Below are positions 53,913 through 63,361 of a stretch of DNA of 64,000 nucleotides, one piece after another; position 1 is the first letter of the stretch, and each line of letters starts with the position of its first letter. The notes beneath the pieces are model-generated. The model searched no databases. It was not told the origin of the DNA and worked only from the letters and a program-made list of their open reading frames with translations. Both the position numbers and the translations under genes were made by a program. The DNA is from Pedobacter chinensis. Its GTDB lineage: Bacteria > Bacteroidota > Bacteroidia > Sphingobacteriales > Sphingobacteriaceae. The stretch spans positions 434,001-498,000 of the forward strand of contig NZ_QPKV01000004.1 of the NCBI RefSeq assembly GCF_003339865.1, written 5' to 3'.

Positions 53913-55178
53913 CTAAAAGAATCCCATTCTATTCGAATCCAATTTCAAAAAGATGAAAAGAAGAATGGTAAAGCTCCACAGTGATGAACCACCGTAGCTG
54001 ATCAATGGTAATGGGATTCCGATCACAGGAATAATTCCGATGGTCATCCCGATATTAATGAATACGTGGAAGAAAAGGATACAAGCCACACAGTAACCGT
54101 AAACCCTGGAGAAGGTAGATCGCTGTCTTTCTGCTAAGTTGATTAACCTGAGCAATAGAAAAATATACAAACCAATTACAACTGAACAGCCTAAAAAGCC
54201 CCACTCTTCGCCAATGGTAGAGAAGATGAAATCGGTGCTTTGTTCAGGCACATAACCATATTTGGTTTGCGTTCCTTCTAAAAATCCCCGTCCGGTTGCT
54301 TGTCCTGAACCTATAGCAATCTGCGATTGAATTACATTGTAACCCGCACCCCGATTATCTGTTTTAAGGCCAAGCATTAGCTCAATTCTACTGCGCTGAT
54401 GCGGTGCTAAGACTTTTTCATAGGCAACCTTAATTAAAAAAAGATAACCAATAGCAAATGCCGTAACCAAAATCGTGGAGAAAATAATCTTTTGTTTCCT
54501 CCTGTTTGTGTAAATGAACAACGCAGCAATGGAGACGATAATGATAATCAGTATATAGGTTGGTACTAAAAAATCGGCCACAAATAAAACAATCATTCCT
54601 AGAAATATCAGGAGAAAGTAACCTGACAATCCTTCCCGGTATAATGGAAACATAAATGACAAAAATACTAATGCCGAACCGGTATCTGGTTGCAGCATAA
54701 TTAGTACCAACGGTGCTCCAACAATCAATGCTGCAATCAGAATCGATTTAAGATCTCTAAATTTCGGATTGAATGTACCAACGTATCTGGCCAGTAAAAG
54801 TGCTGTGCCAAACTTGGCAAATTCGGCGGGTTGCAATTTAAAAGATCCTATGGAAATCCATGCCTGATTTCCGGCTACCTTATTCCCAATGACGAGCACG
54901 GCCAGCAACAGCACCAATGTGCCCCCATAAATAAAAGGAGAGAAGACATTGAAAAGCCTTCCATCAAATAACAGAATGGATAAGCCTAAAATTAATCCCG
55001 TAATAATATAGATCAGTTGCTTCCCGTAACTACTGGTAAAATCGAATACACCTGCTTTATCAGGATTATAAATGGATGCATAGATATTGGTAAAACCAAT
55101 GGCACAAAGGGCAATGTAGATTAAAACAGTAATCCAATCCACATTAAAAAAGAAACGGTTTCCCTGTTGCTGCTGCAT
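53913..55178 (-). CDS. rodA: Rod-shape peptidoglycan glycosyltransferase RodA
   Basis: A 421-residue SEDS-family glycosyltransferase with ten membrane segments that polymerises lipid II for side-wall growth with PBP2. SEDS features are visible: LQPAEFAKFGTAL near 115, QPDTGSALVF near 163, a large loop with GYVPEQSTDFIFSTIGEEWGF near 315 and the end PLISYGGSS near 395. It is the last gene of the mre operon, one base after mrdA. The repeat array follows its stop. Confidence 0.95.
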   Translation of the reverse strand: MQQQQGNRFFFNVDWITVLIYIALCAIGFTNIYASIYNPDKAGVFDFTSSYGKQLIYIITGLILGLSILLFDGRLFNVFSPFIYGGTLVLLLAVLVIGNKVAGNQAWISIGSFKLQPAEFAKFGTALLLARYVGTFNPKFRDLKSILIAALIVGAPLVLIMLQPDTGSALVFLSFMFPLYREGLSGYFLLIFLGMIVLFVADFLVPTYILIIIIVSIAALFIYTNRRKQKIIFSTILVTAFAIGYLFLIKVAYEKVLAPHQRSRIELMLGLKTDNRGAGYNVIQSQIAIGSGQATGRGFLEGTQTKYGYVPEQSTDFIFSTIGEEWGFLGCSVVIGLYIFLLLRLINLAERQRSTFSRVYGYCVACILFFHVFINIGMTIGIIPVIGIPLPLISYGGSSLWSFTILLFIFLKLDSNRMGFF

Positions 55179-55179
55179 T

Positions 55180-57180
55180 TTATTTATTGCTTACAGGTTT
55201 ATCATCAATTATGGCTTTAAATTCTCTCGGTTTGATCGCAACGGTTTGTTTAATCGTTGCCGATTTTATTCTCAAACTATCTTTTGCCCGCTTGGCAGAA
55301 TCAATTTTTTTAATCGATAAACTATCTGTTTTAGTTAATTTTATTCCTTTGGTTTTATCTTTGAGCACTGGTAGAAGGTTTTGATTTTTCATCCATTCTA
55401 CCTGCGAGGCTCTCGCACCACTTATGTTTCCTTTTAAATATTTTTCGATCATGTAACTGGCAATTGGTGCAGCATACGTACTTCCGTAGCCAGCATTTTC
55501 AACGATAACGGCTATAGCGATTTTTGGATTATCGCGTGGGGCGAAACCGATAAATACAGAGTGATTTTTGCCATGAGGATTTTGTACTGTTCCGGTTTTT
55601 CCGCAAAGCACAACATCTGGAATCCGGGATAAAATGGCTGTTCCCCAGCTTGTGTTTACACAATCCTGCATGCCATCAATTACAGGCTCAAAATATTTTG
55701 CATCAACACCAACATAGTTTTTCTCTACGTATTCCTTTTTAATCTTATCGCCCATCGCTCTGATTAAATGAGGCTTTATGTAATAACCGCGATTAGCAAT
55801 AACAGCCATGGCATTTGCAATTTGCAATGGGGTAGCAGTGATCTCTCCCTGGCCAATTGCCTGAGAAATCACAGTGGTGTAGCCCCAACGTTTATTGTAA
55901 ATTTTATCGTAGTGATCAGAGTTATAGAAATACCCGGCCTTTTCAAAAGGTAAATCAATATCCAATGTTTGCCCGAATCCAAATTTTGCAATTTTATCAC
56001 GCCAGTCCTGATAAGTTTGACGTTGATTCTTCATGCCGTTTCTGGTGATCAGTTTTTGAAAAACATAACAGAAATAAGTGTTGCACGATCTGGCAATGCC
56101 TCGGCGCATGCTAATGTTTCCATCAACGTGCTCACATTTTACTTTATGGTTTCCTGCCATGTAATAGCCAGGGCAGTTAAAAGTGGTGTTTACATCGATT
56201 ACCCCTTCCTGTAAACCAAGCAGCGCATCAATAGGTTTAAATGACGATCCCGGAGGATACCTGCCTTGAATTGGACGAACCATTGAGGGTTTGTATGGAT
56301 TACCGATTAAGCTCATGTAATTATTCCCCTGGCTTCTGCCCACCAGTAAATTCGGATCATAACCGGGGCTGCTCACGAAAGCCAATACCTCACCACTTGA
56401 TGGTTCGATTGCAACAATGGCTCCCACCTTGTTGTTCATTAACTCCTCACCAAGTTTCTGAATTCGCATGTCAATCCCAGAGATTAACCGCTCTCCTGAA
56501 ACAGCATTAATATCGTATTTCCCATCAGCATAACTTCCCTGAGGCGTATTATGCGCATCATATACGGTGTTTATAACCCCTTTTTCTCCCCGTAGAATCT
56601 CTTCATAAGATCTTTCAATACCACTTTTGCCTTTGTAGTCGCCGGGTCTGTAAAAACCTTCTGATTTTGCGATGTCTGCACTATCCACCTCTTTAACATA
56701 TCCAAATAATTGCCCGCCAACGCTGTCAGGATAATGCCTGATGGTTCTATCCTGCGTTCTGAAACCCGGAAAGCGATAAAGCATTTCCTGCAAACGGGCA
56801 TAACTTTGAACGGAGATTTGCTTAAGAAAAGGTGTAGATTGATAAGTGGATTTTCCCCGTGCTTTCTTTAGGTTTTTCCTAACCTCATCTACCGTGATAT
56901 CCAAAGCTTTTGCCAGTGCCAAAGTGTCAAATGGTTTAACCTCATTTGGCGTTACCATTAAATCATAAACAGGTTCATTTTGCACAATAACCTTCATGTG
57001 GCGATCTAAAATAGCACCGCGTGCCGGATATTTATAAATCTTGCGCAAAACATTACTTTCTGCCGAAACGAAAGCAGCATCACTAATAATCTGGATATAA
57101 AATAACTTCCCCAGTAAAATAAGGGCAATTACAATGAATAATCCTTGAACGATATATTTTCGGTTAAATAATTGATCCAT
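55180..57180 (-). CDS. mrdA: Penicillin-binding protein 2 (peptidoglycan transpeptidase)
   Basis: A 666-residue class B penicillin-binding protein, the transpeptidase partner of RodA. One N-terminal membrane anchor (residues 10-28) precedes the dimerisation domain and the transpeptidase domain with SxxK at PGSSFKPIDA (near 315), SxN at RSCNTYF (near 365) and KTG at CGKTGTVQN (near 535). A charged C-terminal tail of about 50 residues is extra. Its start overlaps the mreD stop by one base. Confidence 0.95.
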   Translation of the reverse strand: MDQLFNRKYIVQGLFIVIALILLGKLFYIQIISDAAFVSAESNVLRKIYKYPARGAILDRHMKVIVQNEPVYDLMVTPNEVKPFDTLALAKALDITVDEVRKNLKKARGKSTYQSTPFLKQISVQSYARLQEMLYRFPGFRTQDRTIRHYPDSVGGQLFGYVKEVDSADIAKSEGFYRPGDYKGKSGIERSYEEILRGEKGVINTVYDAHNTPQGSYADGKYDINAVSGERLISGIDMRIQKLGEELMNNKVGAIVAIEPSSGEVLAFVSSPGYDPNLLVGRSQGNNYMSLIGNPYKPSMVRPIQGRYPPGSSFKPIDALLGLQEGVIDVNTTFNCPGYYMAGNHKVKCEHVDGNISMRRGIARSCNTYFCYVFQKLITRNGMKNQRQTYQDWRDKIAKFGFGQTLDIDLPFEKAGYFYNSDHYDKIYNKRWGYTTVISQAIGQGEITATPLQIANAMAVIANRGYYIKPHLIRAMGDKIKKEYVEKNYVGVDAKYFEPVIDGMQDCVNTSWGTAILSRIPDVVLCGKTGTVQNPHGKNHSVFIGFAPRDNPKIAIAVIVENAGYGSTYAAPIASYMIEKYLKGNISGARASQVEWMKNQNLLPVLKDKTKGIKLTKTDSLSIKKIDSAKRAKDSLRIKSATIKQTVAIKPREFKAIIDDKPVSNK

Positions 57181-57695
57181 TAGCGGGATGTTCTTCTATA
57201 GAATATAAACTCTACCAATAAAATAATAAGCAGTGTAAAGATACAACTTAAGCCGCATCTCATTAAGGTATAACCAATTTCAGTTAACCTGAATGTTTCT
57301 AAAAAGAACAGCACCAAATGATGTGCAATCACGCAAAGAAAAGCATAAAGAGAAAACCATTGGAAACCCATATAGCTTAACGAAGGTTCAGGGTCATCAA
57401 TTGCGTCGCGGTTTAAACTTATGGAAATAAAAGATATTCTAACAAACGCTAAAACTACACAGGCTGTGGCATGAACGCCCATGGTATCGTAAAATGCATC
57501 AAGGGTTAAACCGGTTCCAAATGCCAATGCGTACAACAAAATATTTGGAATGCCAAAAGGAAGCAATAAGAGAAAAAGCACATAAATGAAGGGAGTGGAA
57601 AGATCATAAAAGCCCATGTTTTTGAGCAGGAATACCTGAACAAAAAGCAGTAAAAACCACCTGATCACATTTACAATTACTATTCTACTATTCAT
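57180..57695 (-). CDS. mreD: Rod shape-determining protein MreD
   Basis: A 171-residue membrane protein with five hydrophobic segments and little other conservation, as usual for MreD, part of the elongasome. Identity rests on its place between mreC (8-nt overlap) and mrdA (1-nt overlap) and on topology. Confidence 0.85.
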   Translation of the reverse strand: MNSRIVIVNVIRWFLLLFVQVFLLKNMGFYDLSTPFIYVLFLLLLPFGIPNILLYALAFGTGLTLDAFYDTMGVHATACVVLAFVRISFISISLNRDAIDDPEPSLSYMGFQWFSLYAFLCVIAHHLVLFFLETFRLTEIGYTLMRCGLSCIFTLLIILLVEFIFYRRTSR

Positions 57696-58527
57696 TTGGC
57701 TTAATTAGGCTTTCTAAAGCTTTTTGCTCATCAGCTGTTTTATCTTTTACCACGTAAACATATTGCAACGTACCAAAATCGGTAAATAAATTCAATTCTC
57801 CTGATAGAAAATTATCATTGGTAGCCACATTAGGCTTGATGATTTTGCCTACCAAAATGCCAGCTGGGAAAGAGCCAAAACCCGAGGTAACCACTGTATC
57901 ACCAACATACATTTTAATATGGTTGGGTACTTCCTTAATAAGGGCTTTTTTGATATCGAAATTACCATCTCCCCAAACTAAAGAGCCTAAAGCATTATTT
58001 TTCTTTAGTGTAACGCTGATTCTGGTGTCTTTATGTAAAAGCGACTGTATGGTTGCCAAATGTTCAGAAACATCGCGGATAAAACCAACAACACCCCGTT
58101 GCGGAGCAATTACTGCCATACCGTTTTTGATTCCATCCAGGCTACCCTTGTTAATTGTCATGACGTTATTGCGTAGCGTGATTGAATTTTTAACCACTTT
58201 AGCGGCCAGATAGGTGTATTGTTGATTGGTAAAAGTATCAATTACCTTAACATCTTTTGAAGTATCGGCTGTGGTTAAGCCCAGTAATTGTGTTTTTAAC
58301 TTTGCATTCTCAGCGGCCAGACTATCATTTACCATTCCCAGGTTCAAATATCTTTTAAGCACATTCAGCCTTTCATAAGCAGTGCCTACAATTTCATTTG
58401 ATGAATTTAAGGTTACGCTACGTTGATAGGCATTGTTTTTCACAGTCAGATAAATCCCGATCGTAAAAAAGATAATAAACAAGAAAAATGCGTTGTATCT
58501 GCTGATGAAAATCCAAAGGTTACGCAT
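57688..58527 (-). CDS. mreC: Rod shape-determining protein MreC
   Basis: A 279-residue elongasome protein with one N-terminal membrane helix (residues 10-26), a coiled coil (residues 60-90) and a periplasmic double beta-barrel domain with VVTSGFGSFPAGILVGKI near 213. Length is normal. It overlaps mreD by 8 nt and is separated from mreB by 90 nt containing a perfect 20-bp hairpin. Confidence 0.92.
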   Translation of the reverse strand: MRNLWIFISRYNAFFLFIIFFTIGIYLTVKNNAYQRSVTLNSSNEIVGTAYERLNVLKRYLNLGMVNDSLAAENAKLKTQLLGLTTADTSKDVKVIDTFTNQQYTYLAAKVVKNSITLRNNVMTINKGSLDGIKNGMAVIAPQRGVVGFIRDVSEHLATIQSLLHKDTRISVTLKKNNALGSLVWGDGNFDIKKALIKEVPNHIKMYVGDTVVTSGFGSFPAGILVGKIIKPNVATNDNFLSGELNLFTDFGTLQYVYVVKDKTADEQKALESLIKPNE

Positions 58528-58551
58528 TTGAGTATTGAGTTGGGAGTTAAT

Positions 58552-58607
58552 CAGTTAACAATTTTCAGTTTTCGGTGAGTTCGCCCCAAACTGAAAATTG
58601 TTAACTG
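58552..58607 (-). promoter_or_regulatory. Perfect 20-bp hairpin between mreB and mreC
   Basis: Positions 58552-58571 and 58588-58607 are exact 20-bp reverse complements around a 16-nt loop that can itself pair partly. It lies in the 90-nt gap, with no T-run, so it would sit inside the mreB-mreC message. It may cause partial termination or protect the mreB end of a processed message. Confidence 0.6.
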
Positions 58608-58617
58608 TAAACTGATG

Positions 58618-59640
58618 TTATTGCATTAAGAATTTATAACCGCCAATATTTTTAAGGGCGATACCAGTTCCACGAACTACCGCACGAAGTGGATCTTCAG
58701 CCACGTGAACAGGTAATTTAGTTTTGGCCGCAACACGCTTATCTAAACCTCTTAATAACGCACCACCGCCAGTTAAATAAATACCCGTTTGGTAAATATC
58801 TGCAGAGAGCTCCGGAGGTGTAATCTCTAATGCTTTTAAAATTGCCTCTTCTATTTTCGAAATCGATTTATCTAAACAGTGTGCAATTTCAGTATAGGAA
58901 ACCGTGATCTGTTTTGGAACTCCGGTCATTAAATCACGGCCTTGAACAGCGAAATCAGCAGGCGCATCCTGTAACTCAGGTAAAGCAGCGCCAACTTCAA
59001 TTTTAATTTTCTCAGCAGTTCTGTCTCCAATCATAATGTTGTGCTGGCGGCGGATGTAGTTCACGATATCAGAGTCGAAATTATCTCCCGCAACACGGAT
59101 AGATTGATCACAAACAATACCTGATAATGCGATAACCGCAATTTCAGTGGTACCACCACCGATATCGATAATCATATTACCCATTGGTTCTTCTACATCA
59201 ATTCCAATACCTACAGCAGCAGCCATTGGTTCGTGAATTAGGTAAACTTCCTTTGCTCCGGCAATTTCCGCTGAATCGCGTACTGCACGTTTCTCTACCT
59301 CAGTAATACCCGATGGAATACAAATCACCATCCGTAAAGATGGAAACATCCAGCCTTTACCACCATTAAGCATACGGATCATCCCTTTAATCATTGCTTC
59401 AGCAGCATTGAAATCGGCAATCACACCATCTTTTAAAGGGCGAACGGTTTTAATATTATCATGGGTTTTACCCTCCATTTGCATCGCCTGACGACCTATA
59501 GCGATAACTTTGTTTGTAGTACGATCAAAAGCAACGATAGATGGTTCATCTACAACCACTTTGTCGTTATGTATAATCAGGGTATTCGCAGTGCCTAAAT
59601 CGATGGCCACTTCTTGCGTAAACCAGTTAAATAATCCCAT
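58618..59640 (-). CDS. mreB: Rod shape-determining protein MreB
   Basis: A 340-residue bacterial actin that organises side-wall synthesis. Actin-type phosphate motifs are present: VAIDLGTANTLI near 11, IIDIGGGTTEIAV near 160 and TGGGALLRGLD near 288, plus the amphipathic N-terminus MGLFNWF for membrane binding. It heads the mreBCD-mrdA-rodA operon, transcribed from a candidate -7 element 28 nt upstream. Confidence 0.97.
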   Translation of the reverse strand: MGLFNWFTQEVAIDLGTANTLIIHNDKVVVDEPSIVAFDRTTNKVIAIGRQAMQMEGKTHDNIKTVRPLKDGVIADFNAAEAMIKGMIRMLNGGKGWMFPSLRMVICIPSGITEVEKRAVRDSAEIAGAKEVYLIHEPMAAAVGIGIDVEEPMGNMIIDIGGGTTEIAVIALSGIVCDQSIRVAGDNFDSDIVNYIRRQHNIMIGDRTAEKIKIEVGAALPELQDAPADFAVQGRDLMTGVPKQITVSYTEIAHCLDKSISKIEEAILKALEITPPELSADIYQTGIYLTGGGALLRGLDKRVAAKTKLPVHVAEDPLRAVVRGTGIALKNIGGYKFLMQ

Positions 59641-59667
59641 GTATAAGGTAAGTTTTCTTTATTTTAT

Positions 59668-59675
59668 CAAATCTA
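59668..59675 (-). promoter_or_regulatory. Candidate -7 element of mre operon
   Basis: The minus strand reads TAGATTTG, an exact TAnnTTTG, 28 nt upstream of the mreB start. No clear TTTG -33 element is at the expected spacing. Confidence 0.5.
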
Positions 59676-59850
59676 TACTATTCCTAATGTAAAAATAGCT
59701 TTTTTATTGTTTTAAGTTTTATTTTCTTTGTTCCTAAAATTGTTTTTAAGACAATTAAAATGATTAGAAAATAAAAACTGTAATTCTTAGGTTAAATCAG
59801 TCCTGCTATTTGTTTTAATATTTTTGCAGGCACTTTTATTATAAGGCTAT

Positions 59851-59926
59851 CGTTATTGCGAGGTACGAAGCAATCTTAATGTGATAAAACCTTTGTTATA
59901 AGATTGCTTAGTACCTTGCAATGACG
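59851..59926. repeat. Dispersed palindromic repeat (CGTTATTGCG..GAAGCAATC family)
   Basis: Two 28-nt arms (59851-59878 and 59899-59926) match as reverse complements at 25 positions around a 20-nt loop. Eroded relatives are at 33449-33530, 50270-50405 and 61718-61830. It lies 51 nt after purH and could also end its transcript. Confidence 0.85.
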
Positions 59927-59977
59927 GCAAGGGGTTAAACCTTCTGTCTTTAAACCCTTTGCCTTCAGTCCTTTAGC

Positions 59978-61504
59978 CTAGTGTTTAAAATGTCTTACGC
60001 CCGTGGTTACCATTGCAATTCCTTTTTCGTTAGCTTTTGCAACAGAATCTGCATCTTTAATAGATCCGCCTGGTTGTAAAACGGCTGTGATTCCAGCATC
60101 AGCAGCAATTTCCACGCAATCAGGAAATGGGAAGAAAGCATCAGATGCCATTACACTTCCTTTAATACTGAAACCGAAAGATGCTGCTTTTTCAATGGCT
60201 TGCTTTAACGCATCAACACGGGAAGTCTGACCGACACCGCTGGCAATTAACACATCATCCTTAACCAAAACAATGGTATTAGATTTTGTGTGCTTAACAA
60301 TTTTATTTGCAAAGTATAAATCTTTTAATTCTTGTGCCGTTGGTACTTTATCGGTAACGGTAGTCATTTGCTCCGGTCCTTCAATAATCAAATCTTTATC
60401 CTGCTCAATTACACCATTCAACAAAGTTTTGAATTGCTTTTTGCTCAATTCAACTTCATTGCGTTTTAAGATCACACGGTTTTTCTTTTTGCTGAATAAT
60501 TCAACCGCCTCCGGTTGGTAAGATGGTGCAATTAGAACCTCAAAAAACAAATTGTTGATTTCTTCAGCAGTGGCTAAATCAACCTCAGCGTTTGTGATTA
60601 AAACACCACCAAAAGCTGAAACCGGATCACAGGCTAATGCATCGATCCAGGCTTGTTTAACAGTAGGACGAGAAGCAATGCCGCAGGCATTTGTATGTTT
60701 TAAGATCGCAAAAGTAGGATCTTCAAATTCGTCAATCAATGCAACGGCCGCATCCACATCAACCAGGTTATTGTAAGAAAGTTCTTTTCCGTTCAGTTTG
60801 GTGAACATGGCATCTAAGTCGCCATAAAATACAGCACCTTGATGCGGGTTTTCGCCGTAACGTAAAGTTTTAGCATCAGCAACACTCTGTTTAAAAACAT
60901 CAAGTGGTTCTTCTTCGTTAAAATAATTGAAGATTGCCGTATCATAGTGAGAAGAGGTGTGGAAAGCTTTTTTAGCATAGGTTTTACGCTGTGCCAAAGT
61001 AGTTTCGCCATTTTGTTCTTCTAATTGAGCCTGTAAAGTAGGGTAGTCGTTTTTAGAAGCGATGATTACCACATCGTTAAAGTTTTTCGCAGCGGCACGA
61101 ATCAACGAAATTCCACCGATATCGATTTTCTCAATGATTTCTTCAGGTGTTCCGCCAGCTTTTACAGTTTCTTCAAAAGGGTATAAATCAACAATAACCA
61201 GGTCAATTTCAGGGATTTCGTATGCTGCAATTTGCTCCTGATCGCCCGCTAAGGCTCTGCGGTTTAAAATTCCACCAAAAACTTTAGGGTGTAAGGTTTT
61301 AACACGGCCACCTAAAATTGATGGATAACCGGTTAAATCTTCAACAGCCGTAACTGGTAAATTTAAATCTTTGATGAATTGCTCTGTTCCACCGGTAGAA
61401 AATAACTGTACACCTTGTGCGGCTAATAATTTTACCAATGGGGCTAAACCATCTTTATAATATACTGAAATTAAAGCGTTTTTGATTTTAATGGGTTGAC
61501 TCAT
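59978..61504 (-). CDS. purH: Bifunctional AICAR formyltransferase / IMP cyclohydrolase PurH
   Basis: A 508-residue enzyme for the last two steps of IMP synthesis. Residues 1-130 form the MGS-like IMP cyclohydrolase domain (NALISVYYKDGL, FSTGGTEQFI, GGRVKTLHPKVFGGIL); the rest is the AICAR formyltransferase with LRYGENPHQGAVF near 220, ILKHTNACGIA near 268 and ASDAFFPFPD near 460. I start at 61504: the longest frame (61528) overlaps the -7 element TACCTTTG at 61533-61526, so it cannot be on that transcript. An ATG at 61516 remains possible. Confidence 0.96.
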   Translation of the reverse strand: MSQPIKIKNALISVYYKDGLAPLVKLLAAQGVQLFSTGGTEQFIKDLNLPVTAVEDLTGYPSILGGRVKTLHPKVFGGILNRRALAGDQEQIAAYEIPEIDLVIVDLYPFEETVKAGGTPEEIIEKIDIGGISLIRAAAKNFNDVVIIASKNDYPTLQAQLEEQNGETTLAQRKTYAKKAFHTSSHYDTAIFNYFNEEEPLDVFKQSVADAKTLRYGENPHQGAVFYGDLDAMFTKLNGKELSYNNLVDVDAAVALIDEFEDPTFAILKHTNACGIASRPTVKQAWIDALACDPVSAFGGVLITNAEVDLATAEEINNLFFEVLIAPSYQPEAVELFSKKKNRVILKRNEVELSKKQFKTLLNGVIEQDKDLIIEGPEQMTTVTDKVPTAQELKDLYFANKIVKHTKSNTIVLVKDDVLIASGVGQTSRVDALKQAIEKAASFGFSIKGSVMASDAFFPFPDCVEIAADAGITAVLQPGGSIKDADSVAKANEKGIAMVTTGVRHFKH

Positions 61505-61525
61505 TCTACTCGACATTTTGAGCCG

Positions 61526-61533
61526 CAAAGGTA
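61526..61533 (-). promoter_or_regulatory. -7 element of purH promoter
   Basis: The minus strand reads TACCTTTG followed by CGG, an exact Bacteroidota -7 box 22 nt before the chosen purH start. The -33 region is degenerate. Confidence 0.6.
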
Positions 61534-61965
61534 GTAAAACAGGATTGTTTTTTTATTATGTCTTTGAGTAAAAAATCATCTTATTCTCCACTGCGTTCAG
61601 AATGATAGTGGTTAAAGGGTTTGTCATTCTCAGGGATGATTATTTCATAACAATCAATATAAATGACTTATTCTGCGAACGAGAACTGAAGGTCTGAGAT
61701 AAATTTTGTTGAGATTCCCGTCATTGCGAACTGAAGAAAAGGCATGTGCGTTGGAGTGAGGCAATCTTTCCAACGATGCAATTGGGGTTATAATGACAAA
61801 ACAGATTGCTTCGTCGTGCCGCCTCATGATAACAGTAGGCGGGACACAAATTTGAAGTAAGATAAAACATTGTTGAAATGCTCTTCATTACCTTAACAGC
61901 GAAAGCTTTAAGGATTCCTCCTGCGCGGAAATGACAGCAGTGTACCATGCTCTTTGCGTAAAACA

Positions 61966-62060
61966 ATAATAACGTTTAGATTCTTCAGGTATTTTCCCGC
62001 AGATGTCGCTGATTACGCAGATAAAAAATAGTCCGCGTAATTTTCTTAAATCTGCGGGAT
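61966..62060. repeat. 95-bp direct repeat, copy 1
   Basis: Near-identical to 62176-62269, 210 nt apart. Each copy contains CCCGCAGATGTCGCTGATTA and the imperfect complement ending in AATCTGCGGGA, so each forms a hairpin. Confidence 0.85.
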
Positions 62061-62175
62061 ATTATTTCTTTAAAAACTTTAATTAAATCCTGATTAACAA
62101 TAAATTACAAAAACACGTCAATGATAGGGATGATTTATTTTGCTTCGCAGCTACTTCGTGGTCATAACAATCAAT

Positions 62176-62269
62176 ATAATAACGTTTAGATTCTTCAGGT
62201 ATTTTCCCGCAGATGTCGCTGATTACGCAGATAAAAAATAGTCTGCGTAATTTTCTTGAATCTGAGGAT
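62176..62269. repeat. 95-bp direct repeat, copy 2
   Basis: Second copy of the element at 61966-62060, with a few substitutions near its right end (GTCTGCG, TTGAATCTGAGG). Confidence 0.85.
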
Positions 62270-62541
62270 CATACGATAGGTAACAAGCGGAGAGGGAATG
62301 AATAGCACTTAATCCGGAGGGTATTCAGATTTTAAACATGCAATAAAATGCAACCATCATGGGATAGGACTGGGCTTTGATAGCAATATACATTGACCTC
62401 GAATAGTCTGGGATTAAAAAGAAAGTACTTCTTGTATCCCTGAATAACGGTTGTAGTGGAATAAATGCAATCACACCATATTAACCAGTTGTGAACATTT
62501 TGTGGTGAACAAAAAGGTTAATAATACATGTATAATTATAA

Positions 62542-63120
62542 CTATTTCTTTATCTTCTTTACCAGGCTTTCAACAATGCGGGGATAATGTTGATGCTCCA
62601 GCTGTTGTCCCTTAAATTTTATCATTTCTAAATTGTCGTCCTTGTCAATTTTATAACGGGCCTGGTAAATGTATTCGCCTTCATCGTAATTTTCATCAAT
62701 ATAATGAATGGTAATTCCGCCCTCAGTTTCGCCTGCTGTCATTACGGCATGGTGTACATGGTCGCCATACATGCCCTTTCCGCCAAACTTTGGTAAAATT
62801 GCAGGATGGATATTAACGATTCTACCCGGATAAGCGGCAATTAAATTTTGAGGAATCAGCCATAAAAAACCTGCGAGAACAATGAAATCAATATCCAGGT
62901 TTTTGAGTAAATCGATCACTTCGTCAGTTTTATAAAATTCGTGTTTATCGAAAATATGGGTTGGTATTTCAAAATTGTCTGCTCTCTGAAGTACATACGC
63001 ATCAGCATTGTTGGTCAGCACCAAAGAAATTTCAATGTCATTACTGCGTTTAAAATGCTCCATTAGTTTTTGGGCATTGGAGCCAGAACCGGAAGCAAAG
63101 ATGGCTATTCGTTTTTTCAC
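62542..63120 (-). CDS. purN: Phosphoribosylglycinamide formyltransferase PurN
   Basis: A 192-residue folate-dependent GAR transformylase of purine synthesis. Motifs are IAIFASGSGSNAQ at the N-terminus (phosphate binding), NIHPAILPKFGGKGMYG near 105 with the catalytic His-Asn pair region, and IHYIDENYDEGE near 137. Length is normal. It is transcribed away from rpsT; the minus strand has TATTTTTG at 63145-63138 as a possible -7 element. Confidence 0.95.
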   Translation of the reverse strand: MKKRIAIFASGSGSNAQKLMEHFKRSNDIEISLVLTNNADAYVLQRADNFEIPTHIFDKHEFYKTDEVIDLLKNLDIDFIVLAGFLWLIPQNLIAAYPGRIVNIHPAILPKFGGKGMYGDHVHHAVMTAGETEGGITIHYIDENYDEGEYIYQARYKIDKDDNLEMIKFKGQQLEHQHYPRIVESLVKKIKK

Positions 63121-63279
63121 TCGAAAATCGTTTTCTTCAAAAATAGTGTTTTTAAGCTTGTTTTCTTAATTCTTATCAATTTTTGTTCCAAAGTTAAAGC
63201 GTTATAAATGAATAAATTTAATGTATTTTTGCACCATCGAAATGAGGTTAAGTTTAAACGAATAAAAAAGTTAAATTCT

Positions 63280-63311
63280 TTTGTAATTTAAAAACATAAA
63301 CTCTATATTTG
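63280..63311 (+). promoter_or_regulatory. Promoter of rpsT
   Basis: TTTG (63280-63283), 20 nt, then TATATTTG (63304-63311) followed by C. It matches the Bacteroidota consensus very well. The leader would be about 45 nt. Confidence 0.8.
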
Positions 63312-63361
63312 CAACCCGAATTATAGGAAACGATTAAAGAAAAATAAAAGGCTAAATAGAA

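Larger units (their letters stand above)
59641..59977. other. Intergenic region between mreB and purH
   Basis: A 337-nt gap. It holds the mreB promoter candidate at 59668-59675 and the dispersed palindrome at 59851-59926; the middle is AT-rich and shows no gene. Confidence 0.6.
61534..62541. other. Long intergenic region rich in repeats
   Basis: About 1 kb between purH and purN with no supported gene. It contains a GTTCAGAATGA / TTTGTCATTCTC pair near 61590-61640 related to the repeat at 34821, an eroded GTCATTGCGAAC element from 61718, the duplicated element at 61966-62270, and unremarkable sequence from 62280 to 62541. A short minus-strand frame at 61721-61966 lies wholly in repeat DNA and is not a gene. 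Confidence 0.6.

Noticed and set aside
61721..61966. 81-codon minus-strand frame between purH and purN
   Set aside because: It lies inside eroded palindromic repeats and has no recognisable domain.
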